From Nymphaea colorata (taxonomy: Eukaryota; Streptophyta; Magnoliopsida; Nymphaeales; Nymphaeaceae): DNA of 64,000 nt. Where the stretch lies: NCBI RefSeq assembly GCF_008831285.2, contig NC_045149.1, positions 4,021,500 through 4,085,499 of the forward strand, in the 5' to 3' direction. This document shows positions 1-13,195 of this stretch, piece after piece (the stretch's first letter is position 1; the number at the start of each line of letters is the position of its first letter). The notes beneath the pieces were generated by a model. It searched no databases. It was not told where the DNA came from and worked only from the letters and a program-made list of their open reading frames with translations. The translations under genes were made by a program, and so were the position numbers.

Positions 1-3000
1 AAGTACTCTCTCAACCACTCCAACATCTCCCCCTCTCATTGGAGGACCTTGGAAGTCCTCCTTGGAGTCCAACCACCTGCGGATCAGACATTCTCCTTCT
101 CTACCTGAAGACTTGGTAGGGTCTTGGAACAACAAACTATCACATCTAGCATTAGGGAGGTCATAGACCAGCAATATCATCTAGGAGCTTATAACTTAGC
201 TTTCGTAGTTCAATCTCAATCCGGAGCAAGGTAAGTGCAATTAATCGCTTTCCCTTGATGAATCTTTTTTCAAGTATATTTTAAAATACTTTCCCTACCA
301 TCTACATGCACGTGGAATGCACGAATTCTTGAATTTTTAGTTGAAAACATACCACAAGTGCCAGGGTTCAGGAGGGATAGGATATTCTTTTTCTTCAAGG
401 ATATTATTTCTCCTCAAATGATGAGGTTGGGACTTGCCTAACCCTACGGGAAGCCACTGGGTATGTATACATTAAAATGAATTAATGCATTCAGACCAGC
501 ACTACCTGATTTCCTTAGATAACCAAAAAAAAAAAAAGAAATCAATTTCAAAGCTACCCCAACAACCTCAAGCTGGCCTACATTTCTAAAAGTTTCCTCT
601 TTGTGAGAATCATACAGTGAGAAGTTGCAAGCCACCCTCAACTAGGATGTTGTCCCAAGCAGGCTTTGATATTGAAGGTGTTTTATGCCAAACATGACCC
701 GTGATGTGCCCTTAAATGATTTGTGTTTTATCATGTAGGAACTCATGATCGCCATTATCATACTAGAAAATCAATTATATGATATGTGTTGTGAATGCTA
801 AATTTTTATGCATATATATGTATTTACTACAAGTAGCCGTGAACAGAGTGGCTTCACCTTATTAATATGTGATAATCAATCAGGACAGGGCTTAAAACCA
901 ATAAGAGCGTCTTTCAAAAATAATTTCATCACCTTTCTTTAGTTGTTTATTGTCCATTTTAACTAATATCAACAAAGGTAGCTGGTCAGAACCTTAGAAC
1001 TGGAGCTTGCTGAGATTTTTCACGATAAGCCTCTTAAGGATTTGGTTCAAGTCGGCAAGACCATGACTTTGATAGGTTATAGTTTCATTGTTTCAAAAAC
1101 TATCGGAAATCAAGGATTTTCATTATACAGTAAAATCTTCCGAAAACCATGAGCATATGAATTTCTCTAAAACCTATCCTAAGTGACAACTTGCAAAGCT
1201 AAAGATTTTTTGGATTTTTGAAATTTGTCTAAATCATTCATGAGTCTTTTACTCAATTTGGCAAATCAAAGAGTTTACGAGGCCATAAATTTGCTCCTTT
1301 TCACCAAAATCAAGAATTTACAAAACCAACAAAAAAATGAAAATTTCAATAAAATTCATTCAAACCAAATAGTTGTGAAATCTGGAAGATTAGAGTTTTC
1401 ATGAAAACTTGATCAGAACCTTGAGTTCGTGATTTCCACCAAGCTCATTCAAAACAAGCAATTTGCAAAGCTAAGCATTTTTAAAGTTTTCACCAAAGCT
1501 CATCCTAGACAAGAGTTTGCAAAGTTGAGAACTTGAAAGTTTCATGAATATGGCAAATCAAGAACTTTCAGAAGACAGACTTGCAAGTTTCCACACTAAT
1601 CATCTTCAAAATCAAGCATTCAAAGAATTCATGAAAATGCAAATCTTGAAATCATGTGTCTCAAGGATCTCCCAACCAAAGAACTTTGCATACAAAGACC
1701 AAGAAACTAGAGTTTTCTAAGAACAAAATTTTGAAATATTTACTTCAAACCAACGATTGATCCCTATAAAGCAATCGACCCTTGAATGCCCAATATCAAG
1801 TGGTCATCTAAGGGACAGCCCACAACCTCTCTATCTTAATCATGATCATGGTATACGTTTGGATGAATCTTATATGGAGAGGAGAGAAGCATGAATGGTA
1901 ACATAGAGGAATTGTATCCATGCCTATACAAGCACCTACGTGATTGCAGTTGTAGTATACCAAAGCCTTGAGCCCCCCTTGGCTTCCGACAAGTACACCA
2001 AACCCACAGTTTTAAGTGATTTCAAAGAAATATACATATATATGTATATATAAAGTTAATTTTCCAAATCCGTTTTTCCAACATCCAACTCAAGTATTCC
2101 TATCCAACTTAATTTTTGAAATCAAATCAAGTTTTGAATTTCCAAAATTTAAAGCTATGACAAAATTCTCTAAGATTCAAGATCCAAATTGAATTTCAAG
2201 AACCAAATCTAGCTTCCAAAGTCCAAAATTCATGACTTGACTATTCAAAGCAATTCTTAGTTCTTGGACCCGTCACCCCTGATTAAGGCATTGGGAACAC
2301 AGGTAGACCTCACACAGACGGGCAGGTTCCTTTTTTTAGGCACAAACACCGATAAAAATATATAATATTAAAAATGCTTTTCGTAATACTAATATTTTGG
2401 ATGCAAACATTTGGCCATCGTGATAAGACCTGTCATTGCTGGACTAAATTTCTTCTCAAATTAGACAAATCATCTTAAATTCCAACATCAAATCCATAAA
2501 ACTATGATGTCCTTGCCCCTAATCGACAAATCATCCATATTATTTTTTGTCCTTGTTGCTGCATCTAGGGCTAATTGAAGGAAATGATTCATGCTCACTT
2601 AGACCTAGGTTCAAGATACAACTTTCCTCAATTTAGGAGTTGGTTGCAAACTATTCATGTTATTTCTCTCTATTTTAGTCACCATCTTATGCCCTATTGC
2701 ATTATAGCCATCAGTTTTTATGTGATTGCTCATGATTTCTAAAACAATCCCTACCTATGCAAGTCCTAGTCATCATGTTGCTAGGCTTGGTTTTGAAGAT
2801 TAGTTTGAGGACAAGCCTCACAACTGGCCATCTTTGGTTGAAGAAAGCCCCTAATTAATGTCAAGGATTGAAGTCTTTGGTATATAGGTGGGTGTCCGAG
2901 GGGAAATGACAAGCCCCAAATCTTAGTTACCCATAGACGAGTCTATGCCCATACTTTAACTTTGGTTTCAATATGTTGGCATACCTTGAATTGGAAAATA

Positions 3001-3440
3001 AAGGCTTCAAAAACTAATGTTCGTGTTTGGGGCCCTAAAGCCCATTTTTCAAGATTTCATATGTATGCATAAATTAATTATGCTGTGCTGGATCTGCATT
3101 TCTAATGTGGTGGATGGTGCGTTACCTTGCTCTAGTCACTTATGTCAAACCATTCACCATTACCTCAGTTCTCCAAACGTTAGTTGAGTCAGTCCCCTAT
3201 CAAATCATTTGTTAACAAATTGTCTTCCTTTGATTAGATGGATGTTTTTAAATATGGAGTCACCTTTCCTTACAACCACATCCTCTTTGGTCTATGTCAA
3301 AGCCAATTTAGATTCCATGCCATTAAAACTGGTCTCCTACTTCTAGAGTGGTATATCTCTTGGTACCCCATCTTCAAGTTGTATGTCGCCGGACTACTTA
3401 CAAGATTGTGGATTAGAAGAAGCTGCAACTCTAGCGATGG
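1..3440. other. Intergenic DNA, no gene recognised
   Basis: AT-rich sequence with stops in every frame. No domain, splice-supported exon or RNA gene was recognised. From about 1,200 to 1,720 short phrases such as TTTGCAAAGCTAAG, CATGAAA and AAGTTTTC recur irregularly, as does the wording around 2,050-2,250. This reads like very decayed repeat DNA rather than a defined array. Confidence 0.6.
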
Positions 3441-4300
3441 AGATTGTAGACAGAAACCTTATTCATGCTCTACCCAAAAGGTGGAATCCCAGGAGAAGCA
3501 GTTTTTTTTTTTTTTTTCGTTTCCATGGGGAGAAATGACCCTTAGACGATGGATTTTCAACAATCATGAATTTGCTTGAGCCAGAAGGAGATCCAAACGA
3601 ACACTTTGAAAAACAATTTCTAGTCAACACATTGGTAGTTAACATTCCAGAAATGTTACATCAAATCACAGCTAAGAGAAGTTGGTCCTTAGTTGAACGA
3701 CAAAGTTAGAAAATACATCAACCTAGTAGAGATTTGCAAGAAATGCTACCGTAAGATATAAGCTAGCCATGACGTTGAGAATTGTGGGAACAATCTCCTT
3801 TTCTAAAGGCACATCCCTCTTGGATAACCGAGTTGCCTACCTCTGCTGAAAGTGTGGACACATCAAGCTCAAATGTTTGTCATTGCCAATGCCAGCTCTA
3901 GCCTCCCTTTACAAAGGACTCTCAAGTTTCACTATAGGTGACGATGATTCAGTCGAAGGATGCACTTGCACACTTCAAGCATAGTTTCATAGGCATGTTG
4001 GATTTTTGGCGAGCTCTTTTAGAAATGCTGATAGCAGACTAGTCAAGATAGAACAATACCATCACAAAATAGAGGAGATCAAGTATGAATCTATAATTTA
4101 GGTTTTCTTCAATCAAAAAGACTCCTGTCCAATATATACTTATCAATTTGACATAGGGTGTAAACTGTTCAGACCATACTTTGCAAATAGCTTACCACCC
4201 AGAATGGTGCATCAGACAGCTTTCACAGCATCTGAAAATGATCTCCAAGCATCCATCTAGAGGAATAATTATAGAGTGTGACTTGGACACCTCTAAGTAG
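3441..4300 (+). pseudogene. Possible decayed gag-like or LINE ORF1-like remnant
   Basis: A plus-strand frame at 3,844-3,876 resembles a retroelement zinc knuckle: two Cys separated by two residues, then Gly-His, then Cys five residues after the His. It is shorter than the normal CCHC spacing and contains a stop after the first Cys. The surrounding frames are broken by many stops and no other domain is recognisable. The neighbourhood is retroelement DNA, with a copia LTR starting at 4,523. The identity is weak: gag of an LTR element or ORF1 of a LINE are both possible. Confidence 0.25.
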
Positions 4301-4522
4301 TCCGCAACATGCATTACTGCCATATATGACTAGGGTACCCTCATCCATACAAGTCTATTTCTTGGTGCAACTATAACCCATGAGTATTCGAAATGGTGGG
4401 TGAATATTTGTCTACCTTCCTTGAGCCTTTAGAATGTAACCAACACTAGTAATGTCAAACTAGAAACTAAATCTTGTCTTCTTATGCTTTAACTAAATCT
4501 AGTAATTTCTTGCATTTTCTAA

Positions 4523-4840
4523 TGTTGGACCCTTGTGATAACATTTTTTTTTCCTTCTCTGTTTTTTTTCCTTATTCTTTCGCAATGTGAACATTTGAGC
4601 CACAAATATGGTTCAAACAGGAGTGCAGAAGGTTGAACAATGTTAAATATCTTAGATGGTCGGCTAGAGTCTTTCTGAAATATTAGGAAGTTGGAGTGGG
4701 TGTCTTTTAAATTTATCTTATTCTATTTTGGACTGAAAGTGTAATTCCTGTTACCACCAATCCTAATCTCTTTTAACTCTAAGATTAGGGTAACTCTAAT
4801 GATATGAATGTTCTCTCTCTCTCTCCATCTGGTTGTAACA
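4523..4840 (+). repeat. Putative 5' LTR of copia 1
   Basis: It begins TGTTGG and ends GTAACA, matching the TG...CA rule, and the primer-binding site follows directly. The right boundary is well supported by that site. The left boundary is chosen only because TGTTGG is a common copia LTR start. No second copy is available for comparison, because the 3' LTR is missing. Confidence 0.5.
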
Positions 4841-4852
4841 TGGTATCAGACC
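4841..4852 (+). other. Primer-binding site, initiator tRNA-Met type
   Basis: The sequence TGGTATCAGACC differs by one base from TGGTATCAGAGC, the canonical plant copia site complementary to the 3' end of initiator tRNA-Met. It lies immediately after the LTR end. Confidence 0.8.
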
Positions 4853-5499
4853 CGAGGGTTCCTTAATTCCAGCAACCAAGTAAGTTCCCTCATAACTTTT
4901 TTTTTTGGCGACTCCTTTCCTTATGTCTCTACTTGTCCTCCTTTCATCGCCTCACTCTTCTTGTCTTATTCCTTTTAATCCACCAGAAGAGAGGTAGTAA
5001 GAGAATGGGAACCGATCGTGCTGCGATCAGCCTATGTGGAACGCATGATCAGATTCTCAAGTGGATCATGTGGAGTAGAGTTGATCTGCCAATCGTAGGT
5101 ATGAAACCTGTTCGTGGACGTTGTTTTGATTAGTTTTTCGTGGAACAACCTATCTCGCATGTTGTAGAGGAGTATAACAGTCATCAGGTATCCAATTGAT
5201 AGTCGTATATGGACCAATTGAAGTTGGGAGTAAGAGCAGTCATCAACGGCAACAATATTCATTGGTTGTCTTCTCTGTTTCCCCTATGCAGAACTGGTCA
5301 GGTCACATGATTGATTTACAAATTTTTTCTTTGTTGTCTAATCTGTGATATTCTTATGATTTTTGTGGTCAATAGAGGTACATTTCATTGTTGTGGTTGG
5401 CGGCTACATCTTATACACACATATATTGTCCGATTATTTATTGTTGAAAAATTTGTTATAGTTGATGGTAGTAAATCCGAAGGTTCTAATGAATATAAG

Positions 5500-8440
5500 A
5501 TGGTTGGAAACTCATCCTCATATGAAACTATTATCAAGCAAACTGGTTCAAATATGAAATATGGTCTAGGGTATTCATGATGTCGTGGTTAGTCATAGGA
5601 AGAAATATGTTCTTGAAGAAAATGAACCTACTGAGAAAAAAGATGCTATGTGGGGTGAAGACAATAACATTATTATGTCATGGATTATGAACAACATGGA
5701 GTCTCATATAACTCCAACAATTGCATATTACACTAAGGCCAAAGATATCTGGTCTTTCTTGGGAAAGACATATTCTCATGTTGCTAATGTTGCTAATGTT
5801 ATTGATTTGCCCATCACCCACCTTGCCAGCACTTCTATTCATCACACTTTGAATCCGGTATGGTGGCAAAAATTTTGTTTGAGTTATCTTCAGAGTACTC
5901 TATGGAAAATGCACAAATTCTCATAGGCAATGATCTTCCCAACTTAGCAGATACATATATTAGGCTGACTCGTCTTGTAGTCACTATCTCTCAACCTACG
6001 AATGACACACTTGCCTCTGCACTTGTGATATCAAGAGGATGTGACCATAGTTCTTATGTGGAGTTAGGAGACATGGTATAGGCCGTGGTGTAGGTCACGA
6101 CAAATTTCAATGCACCTATTGTGGCAAATTAGGTCATTTAGAGGACCGTTGTTGGGACAATTTCTGTTCTGTTAGTGCACCAGGGTGTGGTGTAGGTATA
6201 ACCACTTCAGGCAAAGGGTCTTCCTCATCCCAAGTAGCTTCCTCATAGGCTATAGCATCTATGGTTGAGTCTCCTACTTGTTCTTTTATACCTACATCAT
6301 ATTCTCTTAATTTAAATAAAGATGAATATGATCTTGTCCTCGCCCAAAAATCTCCTCTACATCTGCCATCACTACTGTAACGGACTGAGTTTTCTCTGTT
6401 GGTGCTGCTATCAATGAAACAGGTATGATGTGGACCACTGACTCAGGAGCTTTCAAACACTGTTGTAATCAGCCACAAATTTTTTCGTCATTAATCAAGT
6501 TTTCTATACCACAGCATGTCAGACTAGCTCTGATGGCAAGCTGTTTCCTTTTTGGGCAGTGGTGATATCTATCTCCAACATTTGGGCACCATTGCACATG
6601 TGCTATATGCTCCACGTTTTTCTGTTAATCTGTTATTTGTTAAGCAACTAGCTAGTGACTTACAGTGTAGAGCCATTTTTTATCTTGGTTTATGTTCTTT
6701 TTAGGACTTACAAATTGGGAAGATGATTGGTGGTGGCTATGAACGTTAGAGACTCTATTTCCTTTCTGTCCCAGTAGATGTTGCTATTTCCTTTCTGTCC
6801 CAATAGATGTTGCTGCCTCTTCCTTCACATTGAGGGCCTCTCCTTTGTAGTGGCATCATCCATCTGTGTCCAAACTTCATCGCATGTTTCTATATATTTC
6901 TGCGTCAGAGTCTTTCTTATGTGATGCGTGCCAATTAGACAAATATATATGGAGCAGCTTTCCGTCGAGTCAGAGTTCATCTAGTGAAAGTCCTTTTGAT
7001 CTCCTTCATGTAGATGTTTGGGGTGTTAGTAGGGTTTCTTTTTGTTCACATTTCTGGTATTATCTTGTTTTGGTTGATGATAATGCTAGAGTCAGTTGGG
7101 TATTTTTGTTATAGGAGAGATCTAAAGTTATTTGTATTCTTCATAAATTTGTCAAGAAAATAAAAACTCAGGTTAGTTTCATTGTAAAAAATATTCGCAT
7201 TGATAAAGCTCTCGAATTCAAATCTTTGGCCCTACTTCAATTTTATGTGAGTCATGGAATTCAAGCACAATATACTTGTCCCTACATATTGCAACAAAAT
7301 GGTGTTGCTGAACTCAAACATCAGGACATTCTAAATGTGACCTACACTCTCATGTCGTATACTCATATGCTTGCCTATTTTTTGGGTGATGCTATTCTTA
7401 CCGCATGATACCTCACTAATAGATTGCCCTCGTCTGCCATCCAAGAACGCACTTTCATTCAAATACTATATTCCGATAAACTATTATTTCATATATCTCC
7501 AAAAGTATTTGAATGCACTTGTTTTGTACATATTTTAGGCCCAAACATAAATAAACTCGCTGCCCAAGCAATAAAATGTGTTTTCATTGAATATTCTGCC
7601 AATCAAAAGAGATATCGGTGCTTTGATCTCCATACCAAGAAAGAGATTATCAGTGTTGATGTTACATTCTTTGAATCTCATCCTTACTTCTCCTCCCTAG
7701 ATTATGTCTAAGATACTAGCTTCTATTACTCTTATTCCTCTATTATCACTTGAGTCCATTCCTTCCCCACCTATGTCATGTGAACATTTTCTTGATCCTC
7801 CATTAGTCTACTCTCGCCGTTGTCCCTCTCCAAACCATCCACCAGCGTCTTCTCAAGGGGTAAGTTCTAATGAAAAGATTGACTCAGACATAAATGATTA
7901 CTACTCTGCTTATGATCTTCATATTGCTATGCGCAAGGGCAAGCGACAATGTACTATACATCTAATTTCTAACTCTATTTCTACGATACCAGTTTGGTGC
8001 AGTTTGATTGGGCTATGTCTCATCACATTATCCCTTATTCTCATCACCAGGCCTTATTAGATTTACGGTAAAGGCAAGCCATGCAGGAAGAAATAGATGC
8101 TCTTATTTTTAGGGAGACATGGGACTTTGTTGATCCATCGGTGAATTGCGATGTTGTTGGCTCCAAATGGGTGTTCACCATCAAGTATTATTCTAATGGT
8201 TTAGTATAACAGTTCAAAGCTCGTCTTGTAGCTAAAGGCTATACACAAACGTATGGAGTTGACTTCTTTGAGACTTTTTCACCCGTGGCATGGTTAGGCA
8301 CTATTTGCCTAGATATACCCCTTGTTGTCCACCAGGATTGGCCTTTATTTCAATCTGATCTCTCTAAAACTGTCTATATGCAACATTCACTTGGTTTGGA
8401 GCAACAAAGGGAGTGTTCCAAGGTATGCAATATGTTCATT
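5500..8440 (+). pseudogene. copia 1 gag-pol pseudogene
   Basis: The gag helix region lies at 5,585-5,830 and contains IIMSWIMNNMESHI. A perfect CCHC zinc knuckle (C-X2-C-X4-H-X4-C, CTYCGKLGHLEDRC) lies at 6,111-6,152. The protease active site DSGA lies at 6,440-6,451. Integrase follows at 6,866-7,400, with remnants such as CPYILQQNGVAE, and then the integrase C-terminal region (7,424-7,711) containing KRYRCFDLHTKKEIISVDV. Reverse transcriptase begins at about 8,080 with SKWVFTIKYY and [12 protein letters not shown]. Several frameshifts and stops (for example at 7,406) break the frame. It cannot make a polyprotein and ends before the YxDD catalytic motif. Confidence 0.85.
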
Positions 8441-8805
8441 TATTATTGAAATTTCAACATTATATCTATTAAAGTAGCCATATACTTGGTATGAGCAGTT
8501 TTGTAAACTTCCTACTATCAAACGAGTTGGTTTGGGCTGTTATATTGATGCTAAAGATGGTTGTTAGTTGCGTAATTATTGGATAAATGTATTCTTGAAG
8601 TTTGATAGCGTTTGTGACAGCATTCAGTGTTGAAATTAGCTGGTTTCTATCTTCCTAATTATTCATTTGCAAGGGTGATCTGTTCTTACAAGCATATATC
8701 CTTTTTATGAGTTCTTTTACAAGATTGAAACATGGTTTGTTAGTGAAAACAATCATAACAAAGTAATATCAAAGCACTAGGTTTGTTGTTCATTCTTATT
8801 GAAAG
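8441..8805 (+). other. Junction region, possible leader of copia 2
   Basis: No coding sequence is seen. Just before the copia 2 gag, at about 8,764-8,776, TAATATCAAAGC resembles a mutated primer-binding site (TGGTATCAGAGC), preceded by ATAACA. The upstream part may therefore be a decayed 5' LTR. It shows no clear similarity by eye to the sequence after the copia 2 polypurine tract, so this remains tentative. Confidence 0.3.
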
Positions 8806-11800
8806 ATGGAATCGACTCTCACTAAGATGATCTTTTTAAATAGAAACAATTGGACTATATGGAAAACAAAAATGAAGGATTTGCTATATTGTAAAGATTT
8901 GTATGCATCCATTGAGAACAAAAAGCCAATGAATATGACATATGATAAATGGAAGCTATTATACATGAAAACCATTGGTTCCATCAAAGAATGGTTAGAT
9001 GATGGTGCCTTTCATTTGGTATCTATAGGGATGAGCATGAAGTCATTATGGCAGAAGTGACATGATCTTTACAAGAGGAAAACAACTGAAAACAAAACAT
9101 TCTTGATCAGGCAATTGGTACTCAAACTTAAATAGGGGAGTCCTATGTCAAAGCATTTGAATGAAGTGCAAAGCATAATTAATCAGTTATCAGCCAGAAA
9201 ATGATGTTGGATAATGAGCCACAGGTACTCTTATTACTCAGTTCTCTTCCATTGGAAGACTTTAGTTGTTTCTTTGAGCAACTCCGCTCTAGATGGTGTG
9301 CTAATGATGAAGCATGTAACCAACAATATTTTAAATGAAGAGACAAGTAACAAGTCTCTTGATAGTACATGCTCACAAGTGCTAGTGATGAGAGACATGG
9401 GCTAACAAAATAACCACAATAAATGGCATGGCATATAAAAAACCAGGTCCAAATCAAGGCCTATGATGATAGGTAAATGCTTTTATTATGGTATTACAGC
9501 TCACAAAAAGATTGATTACAGGAAATAAAAAAAAAGAAAAAGAACAGAAAAAAAAAGTAAAGAGAGTGAGAAACCAATAAAATACACTGCAGTTGCTTTA
9601 GATGATAAGGTAATATTACTTGTATCTGAGAAAAATGATTGTCTTACAATTGATGTTAGATACTGAAGCATCTTATCATGCCTCACCATATAGAGATTTG
9701 TTCTCATCTTACAAAGCAGGTGATCTTGGAGTAGTTCATATGGGCAATATTGACACTTTAAAGATTATTGGAGTAAGAGATGTTTGTATTCAGATGAGCA
9801 CATGATGCAAATTGACTTTGAGAGATGTGAGACGTGTTTGAGATCTTAGAATGAATCTGATTTCTACCAAAAAACTAAGTGAAGATGGATATGGTACTTC
9901 TTTTAGTCAGGTTGGTTGACAATTAACAAAAAGGGCATTAATGTTGGCTAGGGGTAGCAGATTTAGCTCTTTATATGGTATGCAGTTACTGGTGGTACTT
10001 CGTTAGATTTATAGCATAAGAGGTTAGATCATATGAGTTAAAGAGGAATCAATTTGCTTGCTAAGAAGAATTCGTTACCAAAGGCAGATGGTTCACAGTT
10101 ATCTCTTTGTGATCATTGCTTCGTTTATAAGTTGCATATAATCTCCATTCAGAGAAAATACTCTTTAAAAACAAAATATGTATTAGATTTAGTTTATTCA
10201 GATATGTATGGACCTATAAATGTGACTTCTAAAAGTGGAGCGTCTTATTTTGTCACATTTATTGATGATGCATCTACGAAGGTATGGGTCTTTACAATGA
10301 AAAATAAAAGTGAAGTAATATCTTAATGACTTTTCATGCAACGATTGAGCATGAGATAGGTAAGAAGATATGCACAGATAATGATGGTGAGTACATATCT
10401 TCTTTTCCATGAGAATATTGTTTTAAGTATGGTATTAGACATAAAAAGATAGTTCCCTATACTCTACAACATAATGAAGTGCAGAAAAGATGAACATAAC
10501 TATAGTTGAAAGAATTATAAGTTTACTATTTAGCTTTAAGTTGCCTAAATTTATTTGATAGACAAATCTCCTTCAGTGCCTCTAGATGTTGATATTCTAC
10601 AAAAAGTTTGTTATGATAAAAGGGTAAAGTATGACCACCTTAAAGTCTTTGGTTGCAATGTTTTTATGCATGTACTTAAAAGACATCGAACCAAAGTAGA
10701 TGGTAAAGTTATTCCTCTAATATTTCATGGTTATACAGATGATGAATTTGGTTACAGGATATGAGGTCCAAAGAATGACGAAATCTATAGGAGTTGTGAT
10801 GTTGTCTTCAGAGAGGATCAGACGATTGAAGATACAATAAGAGTCAAACAATTAGGTATGAATGCTAGTGATATTCATAGGCCAACTTGTGCAAGGAACT
10901 TTCATCTGAGCATGGTAAGAGTGATGAAAATGTAGAGAAAGAAGAAATAGAGGTAGAGAAGTAGTATATATATAACGGTCCTATAGAGACTCAAACTTAT
11001 TATGAGTATAAGTTGGAAGGGGAGCTTTCTCCTCATTCAGATCCACTTGAAGAGTAATTTGGGAGAGGTAAAATAACACATATTTCATCTACTAGATATT
11101 CTGCTAATGAATATATTATGTTTACGGGTAGTAGAGAGCTATAATCATATGAAGAGGTGCTCGATGATGTGCATAGAGAAGAATGGATTCAAGATATACA
11201 AGAAGTAATGAATTCTTAACATAAGAATCACACTTTTGATTTGCTAGAACTACCAGAAGGTAAGAAAGGATTGCAAAACAAGTGGATGTATAAGCTTAAA
11301 AATGAAAATCAAGGCAAGCTGAGATACAAATCTTGGTTAGCGGTAAAAGGTTGCAAGTAGGAAAGTAGTCTTGATTTTGATGAATTTTTTCTCCTATGGT
11401 TAAAATGTCATCTATTAACATAATACTTGGTTTTGGTGATATATCTAGACTTGGAGTTGGAGCGATTAGATGTAAAAACTACTTTTTTTTTTATGAAGAT
11501 CTAGAAGAAAAAATCTACATGACACATCTAGAAAGTTTTGTAGTTGCTAGGAAGAAGCACATAGTTTGCAAGCTAAAAAAAACTTGTATGAACTTAAACA
11601 AGCATCTAGGCAGTGGTACAAAAAATTTGATGCATTTATGATAAATCAAAAGTATCACAGGTGATCTATAGATCATTGTGTCTATATCAGAGAGTTCTCA
11701 TTACGTAACTTCATTATTTTGTTGTTATATATTGATGACATGCTTATTATTGGAGAGGACTATTGATTGATTAGCCAATTGAAGAAGGGCATGAGCAAGT

Positions 11801-12700
11801 TCTTTGATATGAAAGACTTGAGACCAGTACAACAACTTTTAGGCATAAGGATTGTTCTTTAGGAAGACCAAGAAGCTATGGTTGTCATAAGAGAAATATT
11901 TTGAGAATGTGCTTAGCAAGATTAATATAAAAGATGCCAAAACAGTAAGTAATCCTTTAGCAGGACATTTCAAATTAGAAAATGAACAATGTTTATCCTT
12001 AGCAGATGAAAAAGAAAGAATGGCCATATGCCTCCGCAGTAAGAAGTCTCATGTATGCTATGGTTTGCACACGTCTAGACTTAGCTCATATAGTTGGTAT
12101 AGTTAGTAGGTTCTTGTCAAATCTAGGCATGGAGCATTGGGCAGTAGTGAACTAGAGCCTAAAGTATCTTAAAAAAACTTTCAATTATTGTTTATGTTTT
12201 GATGAGTTTAACCAAGAAATACAAGGATTTATCTATGCAGACATAGCAAGTAACTTGTACTTTAGGAAGTCTCTTTCTAGTTATGTCTTTACTTTTGCAG
12301 GGGGAGGTATATCATGACAATCTAAATTATAGAAGCGTATTGCTCTTTCCATTAGAGAGATAGAATATATTGTAGTAACTGAAGCTTGTAAAGAGTTGTT
12401 GTGGATGAAAAATTTTTCTTCATGATGTAGGTCTTAGCCAAAAAACCTATGTGTTTCATTGTGATAGCCAAAGGGCTATACACTTGGCGAAGAATTCATC
12501 TTGCCACTCAAAGACCAAACACATTGATGTTAGATATTATTAGATTCATAATGTGCTTGAGCAAAAACTAGTGCAATTAGAGAAGATACTTACATAGAAG
12601 AATCCTACAAATATGATGACAAAGTCTTTATCTAAAGAGAAACATGACAAATGTAGAGACCTAGTTGGGGTGACTGCTTTTAAGGTAGTACATTAAGTTT
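8806..12700 (+). pseudogene. copia 2 gag-pol pseudogene
   Basis: Gag starts at 8,806 with an 84-codon open stretch (NWTIWKTKMKDLL). Protease is at about 9,640-9,800, with DTEA at 9,659-9,670 where DTGA/DSGA is normal, so the catalytic-loop Gly is changed. Integrase is at 10,054-10,330, with LVYSDMYGP and FVTFIDDAS, and continues at 10,555-10,764 with LKVFGCNVFMHV. Reverse transcriptase spans about 11,130-11,900, with the catalytic YIDD at 11,728-11,739. RNase H lies at 12,230-12,690, with remnants of the KTKHIDVRYY region. Many stops and frameshifts are present. The lysine-rich stretch at 9,520-9,580 is coded by an A-rich run in place of a clear zinc knuckle. Confidence 0.85.
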
Positions 12701-12728
12701 GTTCATTTTGCGGGTATGATTCCTGTCT

Positions 12729-12745
12729 TGAGGAGGGAGGGGGAG
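12729..12745 (+). other. Polypurine tract of copia 2
   Basis: A 16-17 base purine run of the form GAGGAGGGAGGGGGAG lies about 40 bp after the RNase H remnant. It primes plus-strand DNA synthesis in LTR elements and marks the 5' edge of the 3' LTR. Confidence 0.75.
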
Positions 12746-13195
12746 TTTCTTGGGTCGGGTCCAACCTCAAATGAGGACCTGACCCACTCACTCACTTTAG
12801 TGAGTGGGTGGAGAAAAGAGGAAGGGCACTCGACGATGCCCTACTCTCTTTTCTCGTCTCTCCTTTTCAAAAATGAGAGGGATCTTCCCTCCTGCTCTCA
12901 CACAGTAAAACAAAAAGAAGAGAAGGAAGGCAGAAAGAGAAGGAAGAGAAAAACGCAGCCTTGCAGCGTGGGTTGATCAGTAGGTCAAGAAGAAAGAGAA
13001 GATGCAAAGAAGAAAGAGGGAATGTCTTTCTTGTTCCTTTTGGAGTTGTTTGGTAAAAAATCAGCCAAAATGTGGAGTTGTTTGGTGGAAAATCAACCGA
13101 CATTCAGCATACAGTCGGAAATGAGAGTACCTTAAAGTATAAGGGAAGATGTAGGGATGAATTGTTGGAAATCTAGAGGCATGAGTTTCTAGTAA
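12746..13195 (+). repeat. Probable 3' LTR remnant of copia 2
   Basis: The location directly after the polypurine tract implies LTR sequence. The exact 3' end is not defined. It contains a perfect 11-bp inverted repeat with a 6-base loop at 12,782-12,809, a purine-rich part at 12,900-13,020, and a 31-bp offset near-repeat of TGGAGTTGTTTGGT at 13,041 and 13,072. A gypsy pol frame begins at about 13,196. Confidence 0.45.
12782..12809. other. Perfect hairpin inside the copia 2 LTR
   Basis: ACCCACTCACT at 12,782-12,792 and AGTGAGTGGGT at 12,799-12,809 are exact reverse complements around CACTTT. It is not followed by a T-run and has no known role. It could act in LTR transcript folding. Confidence 0.7.

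Larger units (their letters stand above)
4523..8440 (+). mobile_element. Ty1/copia retrotransposon 1, 3' truncated
   Basis: The element has a putative 5' LTR (4,523-4,840), an adjacent primer-binding site (4,841-4,852), then gag, protease, integrase and the start of reverse transcriptase in copia order. It stops inside the fingers part of reverse transcriptase at about 8,430. The palm catalytic motif, RNase H and 3' LTR are absent. The next recognisable sequence is the gag start of another copia element at 8,806, so the 3' half was lost by deletion or replaced by a later insertion. Confidence 0.8.
8806..12745 (+). mobile_element. Ty1/copia retrotransposon 2, full-length order but dead
   Basis: Gag, protease, integrase, reverse transcriptase and RNase H appear in copia order on plus, and a strong polypurine tract closes the element at 12,729-12,745. 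Unlike its neighbour copia 1, it reaches the end of pol. The 5' LTR is not recognisable. The purine tract marks where a 3' LTR should begin. Confidence 0.8.
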
